Assembly (NCBI RefSeq): GCF_000684975.1
Contig: NZ_BAXZ01000010.1
Coordinates: forward strand, 220,175 to 284,174
DNA length: 64,000 nucleotides
Source: Paraburkholderia acidipaludis NBRC 101816
GTDB lineage: Bacteria > Pseudomonadota > Gammaproteobacteria > Burkholderiales > Burkholderiaceae
Direction of reading: 5' to 3'
Below the pieces are notes generated by a model that was given only the letters and a program-made list of their open reading frames with translations, was not told the DNA's origin and made no database searches. Position numbers and translations under genes: made by a program. Shown piece by piece: positions 26,669-35,382 of this stretch; the first letter of the stretch is position 1; each line of letters starts with the position of its first letter.

Positions 26669-28081
26669 CTAGCGGCTTGCGAGCGCGTGACCGTCGTTGT
26701 CTGCGGTTTCGGCGGCGGCCGGCACAACACCCGCGCTCGCGTCGTTGCGCGCGACGACGGCCGCGTCGTCGGACCAGACCACGGTGCTGTTGACCGCATA
26801 CAGATGGCAAGCGTCGCTACTGTGCTTTTCGCAGTTCGCGATTGCCACGGCCATCGGATTGTCGCCGCCTTCGGCCCACGACCACGCGCCCGAATCGGAA
26901 ACGGCAAACGCACGGGTCGGATACTGCTTGAGGAAGTTGCGGTAGCCGTCGCGGCCAGCCTGGTCGAGGAACGGTACGGCGCCCACCGAATCGATGCCCG
27001 CATAGCCGGTGCCGCTCGGCGCCTCGGGCGCGGCCACGCGGTACTGCACGGCCGTGGGCATGCCCTCGCGGGCGAGGAATGCTTCCACGCGCGGCCACCA
27101 GATCTGCACGCCGTCCCGGTCGCCCACGAGACGGTGCGCGTCGTTCTTGTACGAACCGAAGTCGACGAGCTGCGCGGCGGCGGCGGGTGCAGATTCACCC
27201 GGCTGCGCATCGGCCTGCGCGCTGCGATAGGCCGCGAACATCTTCGTGACGAGATCCGGCGTCCATACCGAATCGTTGTCGCCATAGAGCCAGAGCGAAG
27301 CCACGCGCGCCTTGCTGCCGTAGCCGCCGAATGCCTGGGTGAGGTTGTCCTGCCAGCCTGCGCAGGCATCCTGCCGCAAGCCGCCCGAGAAATTGATCAA
27401 GGCGCGCACGCCTTTCGCGGCTTCGGTGCCGTAGGCCATGGTCGCAAGGCCGCCGTGCGAAGTGCCGGCCACGGCGATGTGCTTCGCGTCCACGTAAGGC
27501 TGCTTCGACATGTAGTCGATCGTCGCGGCGATGTCGGCCGCCTGGCCGAGGCCGTTGCTCGCCACGTCGCAACCGTCCTGCTCGTAAGTACCGCCCGAGC
27601 CCGCGAAGCCGCGGCGGTTCGGCGCGACCACCACGTAGCCGCGGCGCACGAACTCGCGCGCGAACGACACGGGGTCGCTGCGCGTCTGGTAGCGCGGGTC
27701 GCCGGGAATCTTGCCGTGGTTGAACACGATCATCGGGAACGGGCCGGGGCCGTCCGGGCGGTAGATCGTGGTTTCGAGCGTGACGTCGGCGTCGCCTGCC
27801 ACCGGAATGCGGATCACCTGCTCGTTGAGGTCGGCGCGCACGGCGGGCAGCCAGGCGTCGTCGAGCGCGAGGGGGGACACTTTGGCACTGCCGAGGGGAC
27901 CGGACGCGAGCGGCGCGGTGTGCGCTGCGGGAGCGGAAGTCTGCGGACCGGTCTGGAACTGCGCCTGCGCGTCGGCAAGCGGCGCCGCCTGAGCGGCTGA
28001 ATGCGCGGCCGAAAGCACGAACGACAGCAGACACGCCGTGCCAGCCAACATCCATCCGCCAAGGAGCTTCCTGTACGCCAT
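26669..28081 (-). CDS. Exported alpha/beta hydrolase (dienelactone-hydrolase/dipeptidyl-peptidase-like)
   Basis: A 470-residue protein with a Sec signal peptide (about 1-33, ending AAQAAP). The fold is alpha/beta hydrolase: MIVFNHGKIPGDPRYQ (HG oxyanion loop), VVVAPNRRGFAGSGGTY and the nucleophile elbow AGTSHGGLA, with Ser at the centre of G-T-S-H-G. Later LWLYGDNDSVW supplies an acid and DAHRLV a possible His. It is close to secreted esterase or peptidase-like proteins; the substrate is unknown. The start at 28081 gives a good signal sequence; earlier in-frame ATGs would bury it. Confidence 0.75.
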   Translation of the reverse strand: MAYRKLLGGWMLAGTACLLSFVLSAAHSAAQAAPLADAQAQFQTGPQTSAPAAHTAPLASGPLGSAKVSPLALDDAWLPAVRADLNEQVIRIPVAGDADVTLETTIYRPDGPGPFPMIVFNHGKIPGDPRYQTRSDPVSFAREFVRRGYVVVAPNRRGFAGSGGTYEQDGCDVASNGLGQAADIAATIDYMSKQPYVDAKHIAVAGTSHGGLATMAYGTEAAKGVRALINFSGGLRQDACAGWQDNLTQAFGGYGSKARVASLWLYGDNDSVWTPDLVTKMFAAYRSAQADAQPGESAPAAAAQLVDFGSYKNDAHRLVGDRDGVQIWWPRVEAFLAREGMPTAVQYRVAAPEAPSGTGYAGIDSVGAVPFLDQAGRDGYRNFLKQYPTRAFAVSDSGAWSWAEGGDNPMAVAIANCEKHSSDACHLYAVNSTVVWSDDAAVVARNDASAGVVPAAAETADNDGHALASR

Positions 28082-28507
28082 TCGCAAACCCGCCTGCGAC
28101 AAACCTGCCGAATCCGTCTTACCCCGGCCGGCCCGTTTCCGGCACAACGAAAACCCTTGCGCATGCCGCGAGACATGTGCCGATGGGATCCGTCGTGGGA
28201 AAAAGCCGATCGGAACATCGCTGCGGCATCGCTGCCGCTACCGGTATCCGCTGCACCAAGGCCGACCGGACACCGTGAGTGGATCCTCGCACGACAAAAT
28301 ATTGTTGCGCAATTCAGGGCTTACCCCGGCATAAGGCATGCCAGCGCCCCGAAGGCCCGTCTGGCAGGCGATACGCGAGAGTCCATCCGTATCAGTCCCA
28401 ATGCGGACGCGCGCGACGTCCGCATGGCGAAGCTGAAACCGTTGTGTAAGGGAGCGATGCGCCGAAGCGGCGGCCAGGCTGCGGCGAACGCCGCGAGGCG
28501 AAGAGAT
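28082..28507. other. Intergenic region with one inverted repeat
   Basis: This is 426 bp between the hydrolase start and the ychJ-like stop. An exact inverted repeat, ATGCGGACG (28401-28409) and CGTCCGCAT (28417-28425), lies 83 bp after the ychJ-like stop and could end that transcript, but no T run follows. No gene is supported in the rest. Confidence 0.4.
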
Positions 28508-28960
28508 TCAGGTATCCGTCACGTCGCCGTCGACATACCGCCAGCGGCCGTCCTCGCCGCGCGTGAAGCGGCTCGTCTCGTGCAGCCGCGAGGCGCGGCC
28601 GCCGGTCTTATAGCGCGCAACGAACTCGACGACGGCATGCGTGGCGTCGGTCTGCTCATGGCGTTTGACGGCGAGGCCCAGCCAGCGCGGCGCGCCAGGC
28701 GCGGCCGGATCGGCGTCGAGATCCGCCGGGCAGGTCTCCCGCGCCCAGCTCGCGCGCAAGTACGCCGTTTCTCCCAGCACATACGCCGTATAGCGCGAGC
28801 GCATCAGTTCGAGCGCGGTCGCGGGCAGCTCGCCCGCGTCGATGAAACGGCCGCAGCAGCCGGCATAGCGCGGCGGCCTGGCACCCGCCTTCAGATTCGG
28901 CGCGGCGCCGCCGCAGGGACAGTCGGCGGGCCGTGCGGCACGCGGGGTTGCAGCGTTCAT
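28508..28960 (-). CDS. YchJ-family SEC-C motif protein
   Basis: A 150-residue member of the UPF0225/YchJ family. The N-terminal Cys pattern is CPCGG near residue 16, then CCGRF near residue 38, a probable zinc site. The family core ALELMRSRYTAYVLGETAYL follows, then an NTF2-like region with HAVVEFVARY and RLHETSRFTRGEDGRW. YchJ proteins are of unknown function; the SEC-C motif suggests protein or nucleic-acid contacts. The length is normal. Confidence 0.85.
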   Translation of the reverse strand: MNAATPRAARPADCPCGGAAPNLKAGARPPRYAGCCGRFIDAGELPATALELMRSRYTAYVLGETAYLRASWARETCPADLDADPAAPGAPRWLGLAVKRHEQTDATHAVVEFVARYKTGGRASRLHETSRFTRGEDGRWRYVDGDVTDT

Positions 28961-29023
28961 TGCATGGAAAACCCGTTGCGATCCGGCGCATCGGCGCGCG
29001 GATCCGTCATACAGAAAAAACCG

Positions 29024-29701
29024 TCACCAGTCGAGTTCGGTGCCGTCGTACTGGAAGAAGCGCCCATTGAACACGTCGCGCGCCGCGGCGGCTTCCGCGA
29101 TGACTTCGCGCATGCCCTTCACGCTGTGCGCCACCTCGATCGCGGCCTGCGCGCCGCCCATATCGGTCCGCACCCAGCCCGGATGCAGCGAGATGCACGT
29201 AGCGCGGCGCGTCTGCAGCGAGGTGATCTTCAGTGCGTCGTTAAGCGCCGCCTTGCTCACGCGATAGAGCCAGCCCGTCGTGCCGGTGGTCTGCGCGATG
29301 CTGCCCATCCGGCTCGACAGCACGCCCAGCACGCCGTTGGCCGCTTCGACGAGAGGCAGCAGCGTCGGGAGCAGTTGCATCGGGCCGCGTACGTTGGTGT
29401 TCATCACGTACCCGAAGTCCTCGGCCGTGATGGTCTCCACGCCCTCGGTGCGCGGGCCGTACACGCCCGCCACGATCAGCGCGACGTCGAGCCGCTCGCC
29501 ATCGAGCTTCCAGCCGAGCGCCGCGATCTCCTCGGGCTGCACGATGTCGAGCGGGAACGGCTGCGCGCCGAGCTCGCGCAGCGCTTCGACCGCTTCGCCG
29601 CCGCGCGCCGTGGCGAGCACGCGCCAGCCCGCCTTCGCATACTGGCGCGCGAACTCGCGGCCAATGCCGCGCGACGCGCCCACGATCAACACGGTTTTCA
29701 T
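29024..29701 (-). CDS. Short-chain dehydrogenase/reductase
   Basis: A 225-residue classical-type SDR. It has the Rossmann loop GASRGIGREFA at about 8-18, VAGVYGP where NAG normally stands, and the catalytic YRVSK (Y..xK) after SSRMGS. It is close to the C-factor-like SDR group. The substrate cannot be told. It lies between the ychJ-like gene and the thiolase on the same strand, 90 bp after the thiolase stop, with a GC hairpin between them, so it is probably transcribed separately. Confidence 0.82.
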   Translation of the reverse strand: MKTVLIVGASRGIGREFARQYAKAGWRVLATARGGEAVEALRELGAQPFPLDIVQPEEIAALGWKLDGERLDVALIVAGVYGPRTEGVETITAEDFGYVMNTNVRGPMQLLPTLLPLVEAANGVLGVLSSRMGSIAQTTGTTGWLYRVSKAALNDALKITSLQTRRATCISLHPGWVRTDMGGAQAAIEVAHSVKGMREVIAEAAAARDVFNGRFFQYDGTELDW

Positions 29702-29751
29702 GTGGACACCTTTATGGTCGGATGCGGCGCCAACGAGCCGCCGCGTGCGTT

Positions 29752-29777
29752 GCCGCGCCGCCTCCCTGCGGCGCGGC
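29752..29777 (-). terminator. GC-rich hairpin after the thiolase gene
   Basis: Arms GCCGCGCCGC and GCGGCGCGGC around CTCCCT, 15 bp past the thiolase stop on the minus strand. There is no T run, so it may be a weak terminator or mRNA-stabilising stem. Confidence 0.45.
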
Positions 29778-29791
29778 TCGCTGCTAGTAGC

Positions 29792-30985
29792 CTACAGCAG
29801 TTCGACGCCCATCGCCGTCGCCTCGCCGCCGCCGATGCACAGGCTCGCGACGCCGCGTTTGCCGCCGCGCGCGCGCAGCGCGCCGATCAGCGTGACGAGA
29901 ATGCGTGCGCCCGACGCGCCGATGGGGTGGCCCAGCGCACACGCCCCACCGTTCACGTTGACCTTTTCGTGCGGCAGGCCGTGCTCTTTCATCGCGGCCA
30001 TGGTGACCACGGCGAACGCCTCGTTGATTTCGTAGAGGTCGACATCCTGGGCAAGCCAGCCGGTCTTTTCGTAGAGCTTCGCAATCGCGCCCACCGGCGC
30101 GGTCGTGAACTTCGCGGGCTGCTGCGCGAAAGTCGAATGACCCGTCACGCGCGCGAGCGGCGCGACGCCAAGGCGCTTCGCCGTCGATTCGCGCATCATC
30201 ACGAGCGCCGCCGCGCCGTCCGAGATCGACGACGCATTCGCCGCCGTCACCGTGCCGGTCTTGCTGAAGGCGGGCTTGAGCGTCGGGATCTTGTCGAGGT
30301 TCGCCTTGAAGGGCTGCTCATCGCGCTCGATGGTCGTCTCGCCCGCGCGCGACGCTACCTTCACCGGGGCGATCTCCCATGCGAACGAGCCGTCCTCGTT
30401 GGCGCGCCTGGCGCGTTTGAGCGATTCGATCGCGAATGCGTCCTGGCGCTCGCGCGAGAAATCGTATTCGCCTGCGCATTCTTCGGCGAAGGTGCCCATC
30501 AGGCGGCCCTTGTCGTACGCGTCCTCGAGGCCGTCGAGGAACATGTGGTCGAACACCTGGCCGTGGCCCATGCGCATGCCCCCCCGCGCCTTCGGCAGCA
30601 GATACGGCGCGTTCGTCATGCTCTCCATGCCGCCCGCCACGATCACGTCCGCCGAGCCGGCCACCAGCATGTCGTGCGCGAACATCGCCGCGCGCATGCC
30701 CGAGCCGCACATCTTGTTGACGGTCGTCGCGCCCACCGAAAGCGGCAGGCCCGCGCCCAGCGCCGCCTGGCGCGCCGGCGCCTGCCCCTGCCCCGCGGGC
30801 AGCACGCAGCCCATCACGGCTTCCTCGATCTGTTCGGGCTTAAGGCCCGCGCGCGCAACCGCCGCCGCAATCGCGACAGCGCCGAGCTGCGGCGCCGTCA
30901 GCGCCGCGAAATCGCCCTGAAAACCCGCCATCGGCGTGCGCGCCGCCGAGACGATGACGATGGGATCCTGACTTGTCTCACTCAT
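29792..30985 (-). CDS. Acetyl-CoA C-acyltransferase (thiolase)
   Basis: A 397-residue thiolase. The acylated Cys lies in NKMCGSGMRAA near residue 90; the catalytic His is in ALGHPIGASGAR, and the second Cys in ASLCIGGGEATAMG at the end. Enzymes of this size work in fatty acid or branched-chain degradation, or in acetoacetyl-CoA formation. Its start overlaps the carbonic anhydrase gene by 8 bp, so the two are probably coupled. The nearby LiuR-like regulator makes a role in leucine or other acyl-CoA catabolism attractive. Confidence 0.88.
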   Translation of the reverse strand: MSETSQDPIVIVSAARTPMAGFQGDFAALTAPQLGAVAIAAAVARAGLKPEQIEEAVMGCVLPAGQGQAPARQAALGAGLPLSVGATTVNKMCGSGMRAAMFAHDMLVAGSADVIVAGGMESMTNAPYLLPKARGGMRMGHGQVFDHMFLDGLEDAYDKGRLMGTFAEECAGEYDFSRERQDAFAIESLKRARRANEDGSFAWEIAPVKVASRAGETTIERDEQPFKANLDKIPTLKPAFSKTGTVTAANASSISDGAAALVMMRESTAKRLGVAPLARVTGHSTFAQQPAKFTTAPVGAIAKLYEKTGWLAQDVDLYEINEAFAVVTMAAMKEHGLPHEKVNVNGGACALGHPIGASGARILVTLIGALRARGGKRGVASLCIGGGEATAMGVELL

Positions 30986-31763
30986 GTTTGAGCTCCTTGA
31001 TGACGCCTGCAACGACGGCCTGTATGCCGTGTGTGTCCTGTGCTCCGCCAAGACTCGCCGCGTCGGCCGCGACGACGTCGTTGTCGGCCTGGTGCGCACG
31101 CTGCGCGGAAACGCCCGCGACGCAGTGCCGGTACGTTTCCTGCAACTGCTCCGGTGCGCTAACGGTCATGCCGAGGTCGCGCATGCGCCCGTCGTGCACG
31201 CCGTAGGCCCAGCCGTGCACCGTGAGCGGCTGGCCACGCGCCCATGCGTCGCCGACGATGGTCGTGCGGCACACGTTGACGACCTGCTCGATCGTATTGA
31301 GCTCCACGAGCCGGCGATGGCGCGCCTCGCCCATCGGCCACTCGTCGAGCAGCGCGGCGTGCTTCTCGCGCACGTCCTGCACGTGTTGCAGCCAGTTGTC
31401 GGCCAGGCCGACGCGCCGGCCGTACAGCGCCGCGCCCACGCCCGAGCAGCCGTAATGCCCGACCACCATGATGTGCTTCACCTTCAACAGTTCGACGGCG
31501 AACTGGATCACCGAAAGGCAGTTGAGGTCCGTATGCACGACCACGTTCGCAATGTTGCGGTGGACGAACACTTCGCCGGAGGGCAAGCCGATGATCTCGT
31601 TGGCCGGCACGCGCGAATCGGAACAGCCGATCCACAGGTACTCGGGCGCCTGCTGATGGGCGAGGCGCGAAAAGAATTCGGGATCGGCGGCAAGACGCGA
31701 GCTGACCCACTTTTCGTTGTTCGCGAAGAGATGGGCGAGCGGGTGGTCGGAAGATGAGTTCAT
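30978..31763 (-). CDS. can: Beta-class carbonic anhydrase
   Basis: A 261-residue zinc enzyme interconverting CO2 and bicarbonate. The zinc ligands and active-site dyad are visible: WIGCSDSRVPANEI (Cys, then Asp-Arg) near residue 45 and VVGHYGCSGVGAAL (His-x-x-Cys) about 57 residues later. The core ends near residue 205; about 50 further residues (AQRAHQADNDVVAADAAS onward) form a polar tail that overlaps the thiolase start. It lies 37 bp after aceK. Bicarbonate supply for acyl-CoA carboxylation is a possible link to its neighbour. Confidence 0.9.
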   Translation of the reverse strand: MNSSSDHPLAHLFANNEKWVSSRLAADPEFFSRLAHQQAPEYLWIGCSDSRVPANEIIGLPSGEVFVHRNIANVVVHTDLNCLSVIQFAVELLKVKHIMVVGHYGCSGVGAALYGRRVGLADNWLQHVQDVREKHAALLDEWPMGEARHRRLVELNTIEQVVNVCRTTIVGDAWARGQPLTVHGWAYGVHDGRMRDLGMTVSAPEQLQETYRHCVAGVSAQRAHQADNDVVAADAASLGGAQDTHGIQAVVAGVIKELKHE

Positions 31764-31800
31764 AGTGTTTCAACAGGTTGGTTCGTTCGCGGCCGACGCC

Positions 31801-33615
31801 TCAGGCGGCGCGTGCCGGCGCAGCGGACAGATCGTCCGCGTAGCACTCGGGATAGCGCACGCTGAAGCGGATCGACGGATCGTAGGGAAAACAGTCCGGC
31901 ACCTCGCCCGCGAGCAGGCGCGTCTTGCTCTCCTGCCAGAGTGCCGGGTCGAAGAAGTCGGGATGATGTTCGAGGAAGTAGCGGCGCACGCGCGTATCGC
32001 CCAGCAGGAACGTGCGGTACGTCTCCGGAAAGATGTCGTGCGGCCCGACCGAATACCAGGGCTCGCCGGACAGTTCGTCTTCCTCATTACGCGGCTGCGG
32101 CACCGCGCGCACGTTGCAGTCGGTCAGGTACTCGATTTCGTCGTAGTCGTAAAACACCACGCGGCCGTGACGCGTCACGCCGAAGTTCTTGTACAGCATG
32201 TCGCCGGGGAAGATGTTCGCGCGCATCAGGTCCTTCACCGCGTTGCCGTACTCGCGAATGCCGTGCTCGACTTCCGCGTCGCTGCCGTTCTGCAGCCAGA
32301 GATTGAGCGGCACCATGCGGCGCTCGATATACAGATGGCGGATCACGAGATTGTCGCCCTCGTACTCGATCATCGACGGCGCGAGCTTCTCCAGTTCGCT
32401 CACGAGCGCCTCGTCGAGGCGGGCCACGGGCAGCGCGACACTCGAATATTCGAGCGTGTCGGCCAGGCGCCCGAGGCGGTCGTGGCGCTTCACGAGCTGA
32501 TATTTCGCCTCGACCTGCGCGCGCGTGGTCTCCTTGGGCGCCGGAAAGCTGTCCTTGATGACCTTGAACACATACGGAAACGACGGCAGCGTGAAGACGA
32601 TCATCACCATCCCGCGAATGCCGGGCGCGGCGACGAACTGGTCCGACGAATGCTTGAGATGGTGCAGCAGGTCGCGATAGAACAGGTTTTTACCCTGTTT
32701 CTGCAGCCCGAGCGACGTATAGATCTCGCCTCTCGGCTTGCGTGGCATGATGGTGCGCAGGAACTCGACCCAGGCGGACGGCACCTCCATGTCCACCAGA
32801 AAATACGAATGCGAGAAGCTGAACATGACGAGCAGTTGCTCGGGGCGCAGCAGCACGGCGTCGAGCGCGAGCCGGCCGGTGCCCGCGTGGCGCACGGGCA
32901 CGGCGAATGGCGCGAGCAGATCGCCGTTGATGATGCGCCCGATGATGTACGCCGACTGGTTGCGAAAAAACAGCGACGACAGCACGTGAATCTGGAAGTT
33001 GGCCTTGGGCTCCACCTCGCCGAACGTCTCGCGCAGCGCGCGCATGACGCAATCGACGTCCCGCGCGAGGTCCTCGAACGGCGTTTCCAGCTGGAAGTTC
33101 GTGACGATGCGCTCGAGCGTCGCCGCCAGCCCGTCCTTGCCCGGGTAATAGGCACGGTACGTCGGCTTCGCGGCGGGTTCGTCGTTCTCGATGTATTCCG
33201 TCGAGATCGCGGGCCGCACGAAGATGAAGTCGTTGTTGAAGTACGAGCGGTGCAGGATCTTGCAGCACACCGAATTGAAGAACGTCTCCGCGCACTCGGG
33301 CTGCCGGTGCGTCGTGAGGAGGCCGATGTAATGCAGCTTGATCTGCTGCCAGACCTCGCCGTCGATGTCTTCCGCTTCGTACTCGTCTTCGAGCGTCGCC
33401 ACGCACTCCGCCACGCGCTCGTCGTAGGACATGATGCGCTCGCGCGCGAGCCGCTGCAGGCCGCGCCAGTCGGCGGACTCGAAGAGGCCCTTCGCCAGCA
33501 CCCCCGCGTCGCTGAAGTTGCGGTAATGGCGATTGAAGCCTTCGAGCAGCGTCTCGGCCACGTCGAAGCCTATCTGCGAAGAGAGCAGTTTCGGAAAGTG
33601 TTTCATCGCTTCCAT
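31801..33615 (-). CDS. aceK: Isocitrate dehydrogenase kinase/phosphatase
   Basis: A 604-residue bifunctional enzyme that phosphorylates and dephosphorylates isocitrate dehydrogenase, switching flux between the TCA cycle and the glyoxylate bypass. The kinase ATP-binding segment FPYVFKVIKDSFPAPKE and MLYKNFGVTRHGRVVFYDYDEIEYLTDC are characteristic. The aceBA genes are not adjacent. An ATG three codons further in is an alternative start with equally modest ribosome-binding sequence. Confidence 0.94.
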   Translation of the reverse strand: MEAMKHFPKLLSSQIGFDVAETLLEGFNRHYRNFSDAGVLAKGLFESADWRGLQRLARERIMSYDERVAECVATLEDEYEAEDIDGEVWQQIKLHYIGLLTTHRQPECAETFFNSVCCKILHRSYFNNDFIFVRPAISTEYIENDEPAAKPTYRAYYPGKDGLAATLERIVTNFQLETPFEDLARDVDCVMRALRETFGEVEPKANFQIHVLSSLFFRNQSAYIIGRIINGDLLAPFAVPVRHAGTGRLALDAVLLRPEQLLVMFSFSHSYFLVDMEVPSAWVEFLRTIMPRKPRGEIYTSLGLQKQGKNLFYRDLLHHLKHSSDQFVAAPGIRGMVMIVFTLPSFPYVFKVIKDSFPAPKETTRAQVEAKYQLVKRHDRLGRLADTLEYSSVALPVARLDEALVSELEKLAPSMIEYEGDNLVIRHLYIERRMVPLNLWLQNGSDAEVEHGIREYGNAVKDLMRANIFPGDMLYKNFGVTRHGRVVFYDYDEIEYLTDCNVRAVPQPRNEEDELSGEPWYSVGPHDIFPETYRTFLLGDTRVRRYFLEHHPDFFDPALWQESKTRLLAGEVPDCFPYDPSIRFSVRYPECYADDLSAAPARAA

Positions 33616-33639
33616 GCCCGCTATGGCGTCCGCTCCCGT

Positions 33640-34056
33640 CTAGCTCTCGGCATCCTGCACGCCGGACGCCGACGCATGGGTGCGGGCGAGCAGATCTCGC
33701 GCCTGTATCTCGTACTGCGCGAGATCCTCGAGCGTGGCATCGAGGTCGGCGCGCTGGCGCTCCAGAATCTCGCGGTGGCGCATCACCGTGTCGAGAAAGG
33801 CCTGGAGCTGCGGCAGCGTGTCGGTGGGCGAGTCGTACAGGTCGAGCAGCGTGCGGATCTCCGAAAGGGTGAAGCCTAGCCGCTTGCCGCGCAGCGTAAG
33901 CCGCAGCCGCGTGCGGTCGCGCCCCGAAAACACGCGCTTGAGGCCGCCCGCGCCCTCGCGGCTCGGCGCGAGCAGGCCCTGGTCCTCGTAAAAACGGATC
34001 GCGCGCGGCGTCACGTCGAATTCGCGGGCAAGTTCGGTAATCGTGTACTGGGTCAT
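33640..34056 (-). CDS. MerR-family regulator, LiuR-like
   Basis: A 138-residue regulator: MTQYTITELAREFDVTPRAI is the MerR winged helix, RFYEDQGLLAPSREG and LRLTLRGKRLGFTLSEI follow, then a coiled coil (about 85-125). No Cys metal site is present. The sequence resembles LiuR, which in proteobacteria controls leucine/isovalerate catabolism. An imperfect palindrome typical of this group lies in the divergent promoter region (34150-34171). The start at 34056 is chosen because the conserved domain begins there. Confidence 0.78.
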   Translation of the reverse strand: MTQYTITELAREFDVTPRAIRFYEDQGLLAPSREGAGGLKRVFSGRDRTRLRLTLRGKRLGFTLSEIRTLLDLYDSPTDTLPQLQAFLDTVMRHREILERQRADLDATLEDLAQYEIQARDLLARTHASASGVQDAES

Positions 34057-34149
34057 GGTGTGCGGTGAGCGACAGACCCGCTGCGGCCGGCGAACCGGCG
34101 CCGCCGAGGGCGGGCTTCGGGTCACATTCGACTGCGTTGGGCTATACAA

Positions 34150-34171
34150 TCGACGTTTACGTTATCGTCAA
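34150..34171. promoter_or_regulatory. Candidate LiuR-type operator
   Basis: TCGACGTTTACG followed by TTATCGTCAA forms a 22-bp imperfect palindrome (16 of 22 positions symmetric) with the GACG...CGTC ends and central ACGT seen in LiuR/MerR sites of acyl-CoA catabolism. It lies between the divergent merR and hydrolase genes, next to a TATACAAT element at 34143-34150. Confidence 0.5.
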
Positions 34172-34291
34172 GCTGGCGCTTGTGCAACCGCCGCGCAAAA
34201 TGCCGGCCGACAGCGTTGACGCAATGCAGCGACAATGTTGGCAAGCCGTTGGCCCCGGGCCGCGGCGACAAGAATGGAGAAGACACCCCCG

Positions 34292-35365
34292 ATGAACGCT
34301 CTCGAACACCAGCTCGACTATCCCTACGCCGACACCCTGCCGGAACCCGGCCACACCTTCGACGTCGCACCCGGCGTCAAGTGGCTGCGCATGCCGCTGC
34401 CGTTCGCGCTCGACCACATCAATCTATGGCTGCTGCGCGACGAGATCGACGGCCAGCCGGGCTGGACCGTGGTGGACTGCGGCATCACCAACGACATCAT
34501 CAAGGCGCACTGGGAACAGGTGTTCGATACCGCGCTGGAAGGCCTGCCGGTGCTGCGCGTGCTGGTCACGCACTGCCATCCCGACCATATCGGCCTCGCG
34601 CACTGGATCTGCGCGGGCGGCGAGAAGCAGCGCTGGGACGTGCGCCTGTGGACCACGCTCGGCGAATACATGAGCGCCCGCGTCATGTCCTCGGGCGACG
34701 GCTCAAACGCGGGCGGCGAAGGCGCCGCGCGCCACTTCGGCCGCCACGGCCTGGCCGATCCGGAGTCGCTGGAGAAGCTGCGCAACCGCCGCGGCTACTA
34801 CACGAGCCTCGTGCCCGCGCTGCCGGCGCAGTACCGGCGCCTGCGCGAAGCCGACACGGTGACGATAGGCGGGCGCGACTGGCGCGTCGTGACGGGCTAC
34901 GGCCATTCGCCGGAGCATTGCGCCCTCTTCTGCGAGGCAACGCGCGTGCTGATTTCGGGCGACATGGTGCTGCCGCGCATCTCGACCAACGTCTCGGTGT
35001 TCGAAGTCGAGCCGGAAGGCAACCCGCTCGCGCTGTACCTCGAATCGCTCGGCCGCTACGAGACGATGCCCGAGGACACGCTTGCGCTGCCGTCGCACGG
35101 CAAGCCGTTCCGCGGCGTGCGCACGCGCATCGCGCAGCTGCGCGCGCACCACGACGCGCGCCTGGCCGAAGTGATGGAAGCCTGCGCGGCGGCGCCGCGC
35201 AGCGCGGCCGACATCGTGCCGCTCATGTTCAAGCGCCAGCTCGACATCCACCAGATGACCTTCGCCATGGGCGAGGCGCTCGCCCACCTGCATTTGCTGT
35301 GGCTGGCGGGCAAGCTTCGGCGCGAAACCGGCGCGGACGAGGTGATCCGCTTCGCGCCCGTCTGA
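34292..35365 (+). CDS. Metallo-beta-lactamase-fold hydrolase
   Basis: A 357-residue MBL-fold enzyme. The metal motif THCHPDHIG has His94, His96, Asp98 and His99; a later His lies in GYGHSPEHCAL and Asp in ISGDMVLPRI, with HG in ALPSHGKPF. The extra C-terminal helical domain (about 290-357, with FKRQLDIHQMTFAMGEALAHL) is typical of hydroxyacylglutathione-hydrolase/LACTB2-like members. GGAGAAG is well placed before the ATG at 34292. It is divergent from the LiuR-like gene and probably controlled by it. Confidence 0.82.
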   Translation: MNALEHQLDYPYADTLPEPGHTFDVAPGVKWLRMPLPFALDHINLWLLRDEIDGQPGWTVVDCGITNDIIKAHWEQVFDTALEGLPVLRVLVTHCHPDHIGLAHWICAGGEKQRWDVRLWTTLGEYMSARVMSSGDGSNAGGEGAARHFGRHGLADPESLEKLRNRRGYYTSLVPALPAQYRRLREADTVTIGGRDWRVVTGYGHSPEHCALFCEATRVLISGDMVLPRISTNVSVFEVEPEGNPLALYLESLGRYETMPEDTLALPSHGKPFRGVRTRIAQLRAHHDARLAEVMEACAAAPRSAADIVPLMFKRQLDIHQMTFAMGEALAHLHLLWLAGKLRRETGADEVIRFAPV

Positions 35366-35382
35366 GCCGGTTCAGCGCCGCC

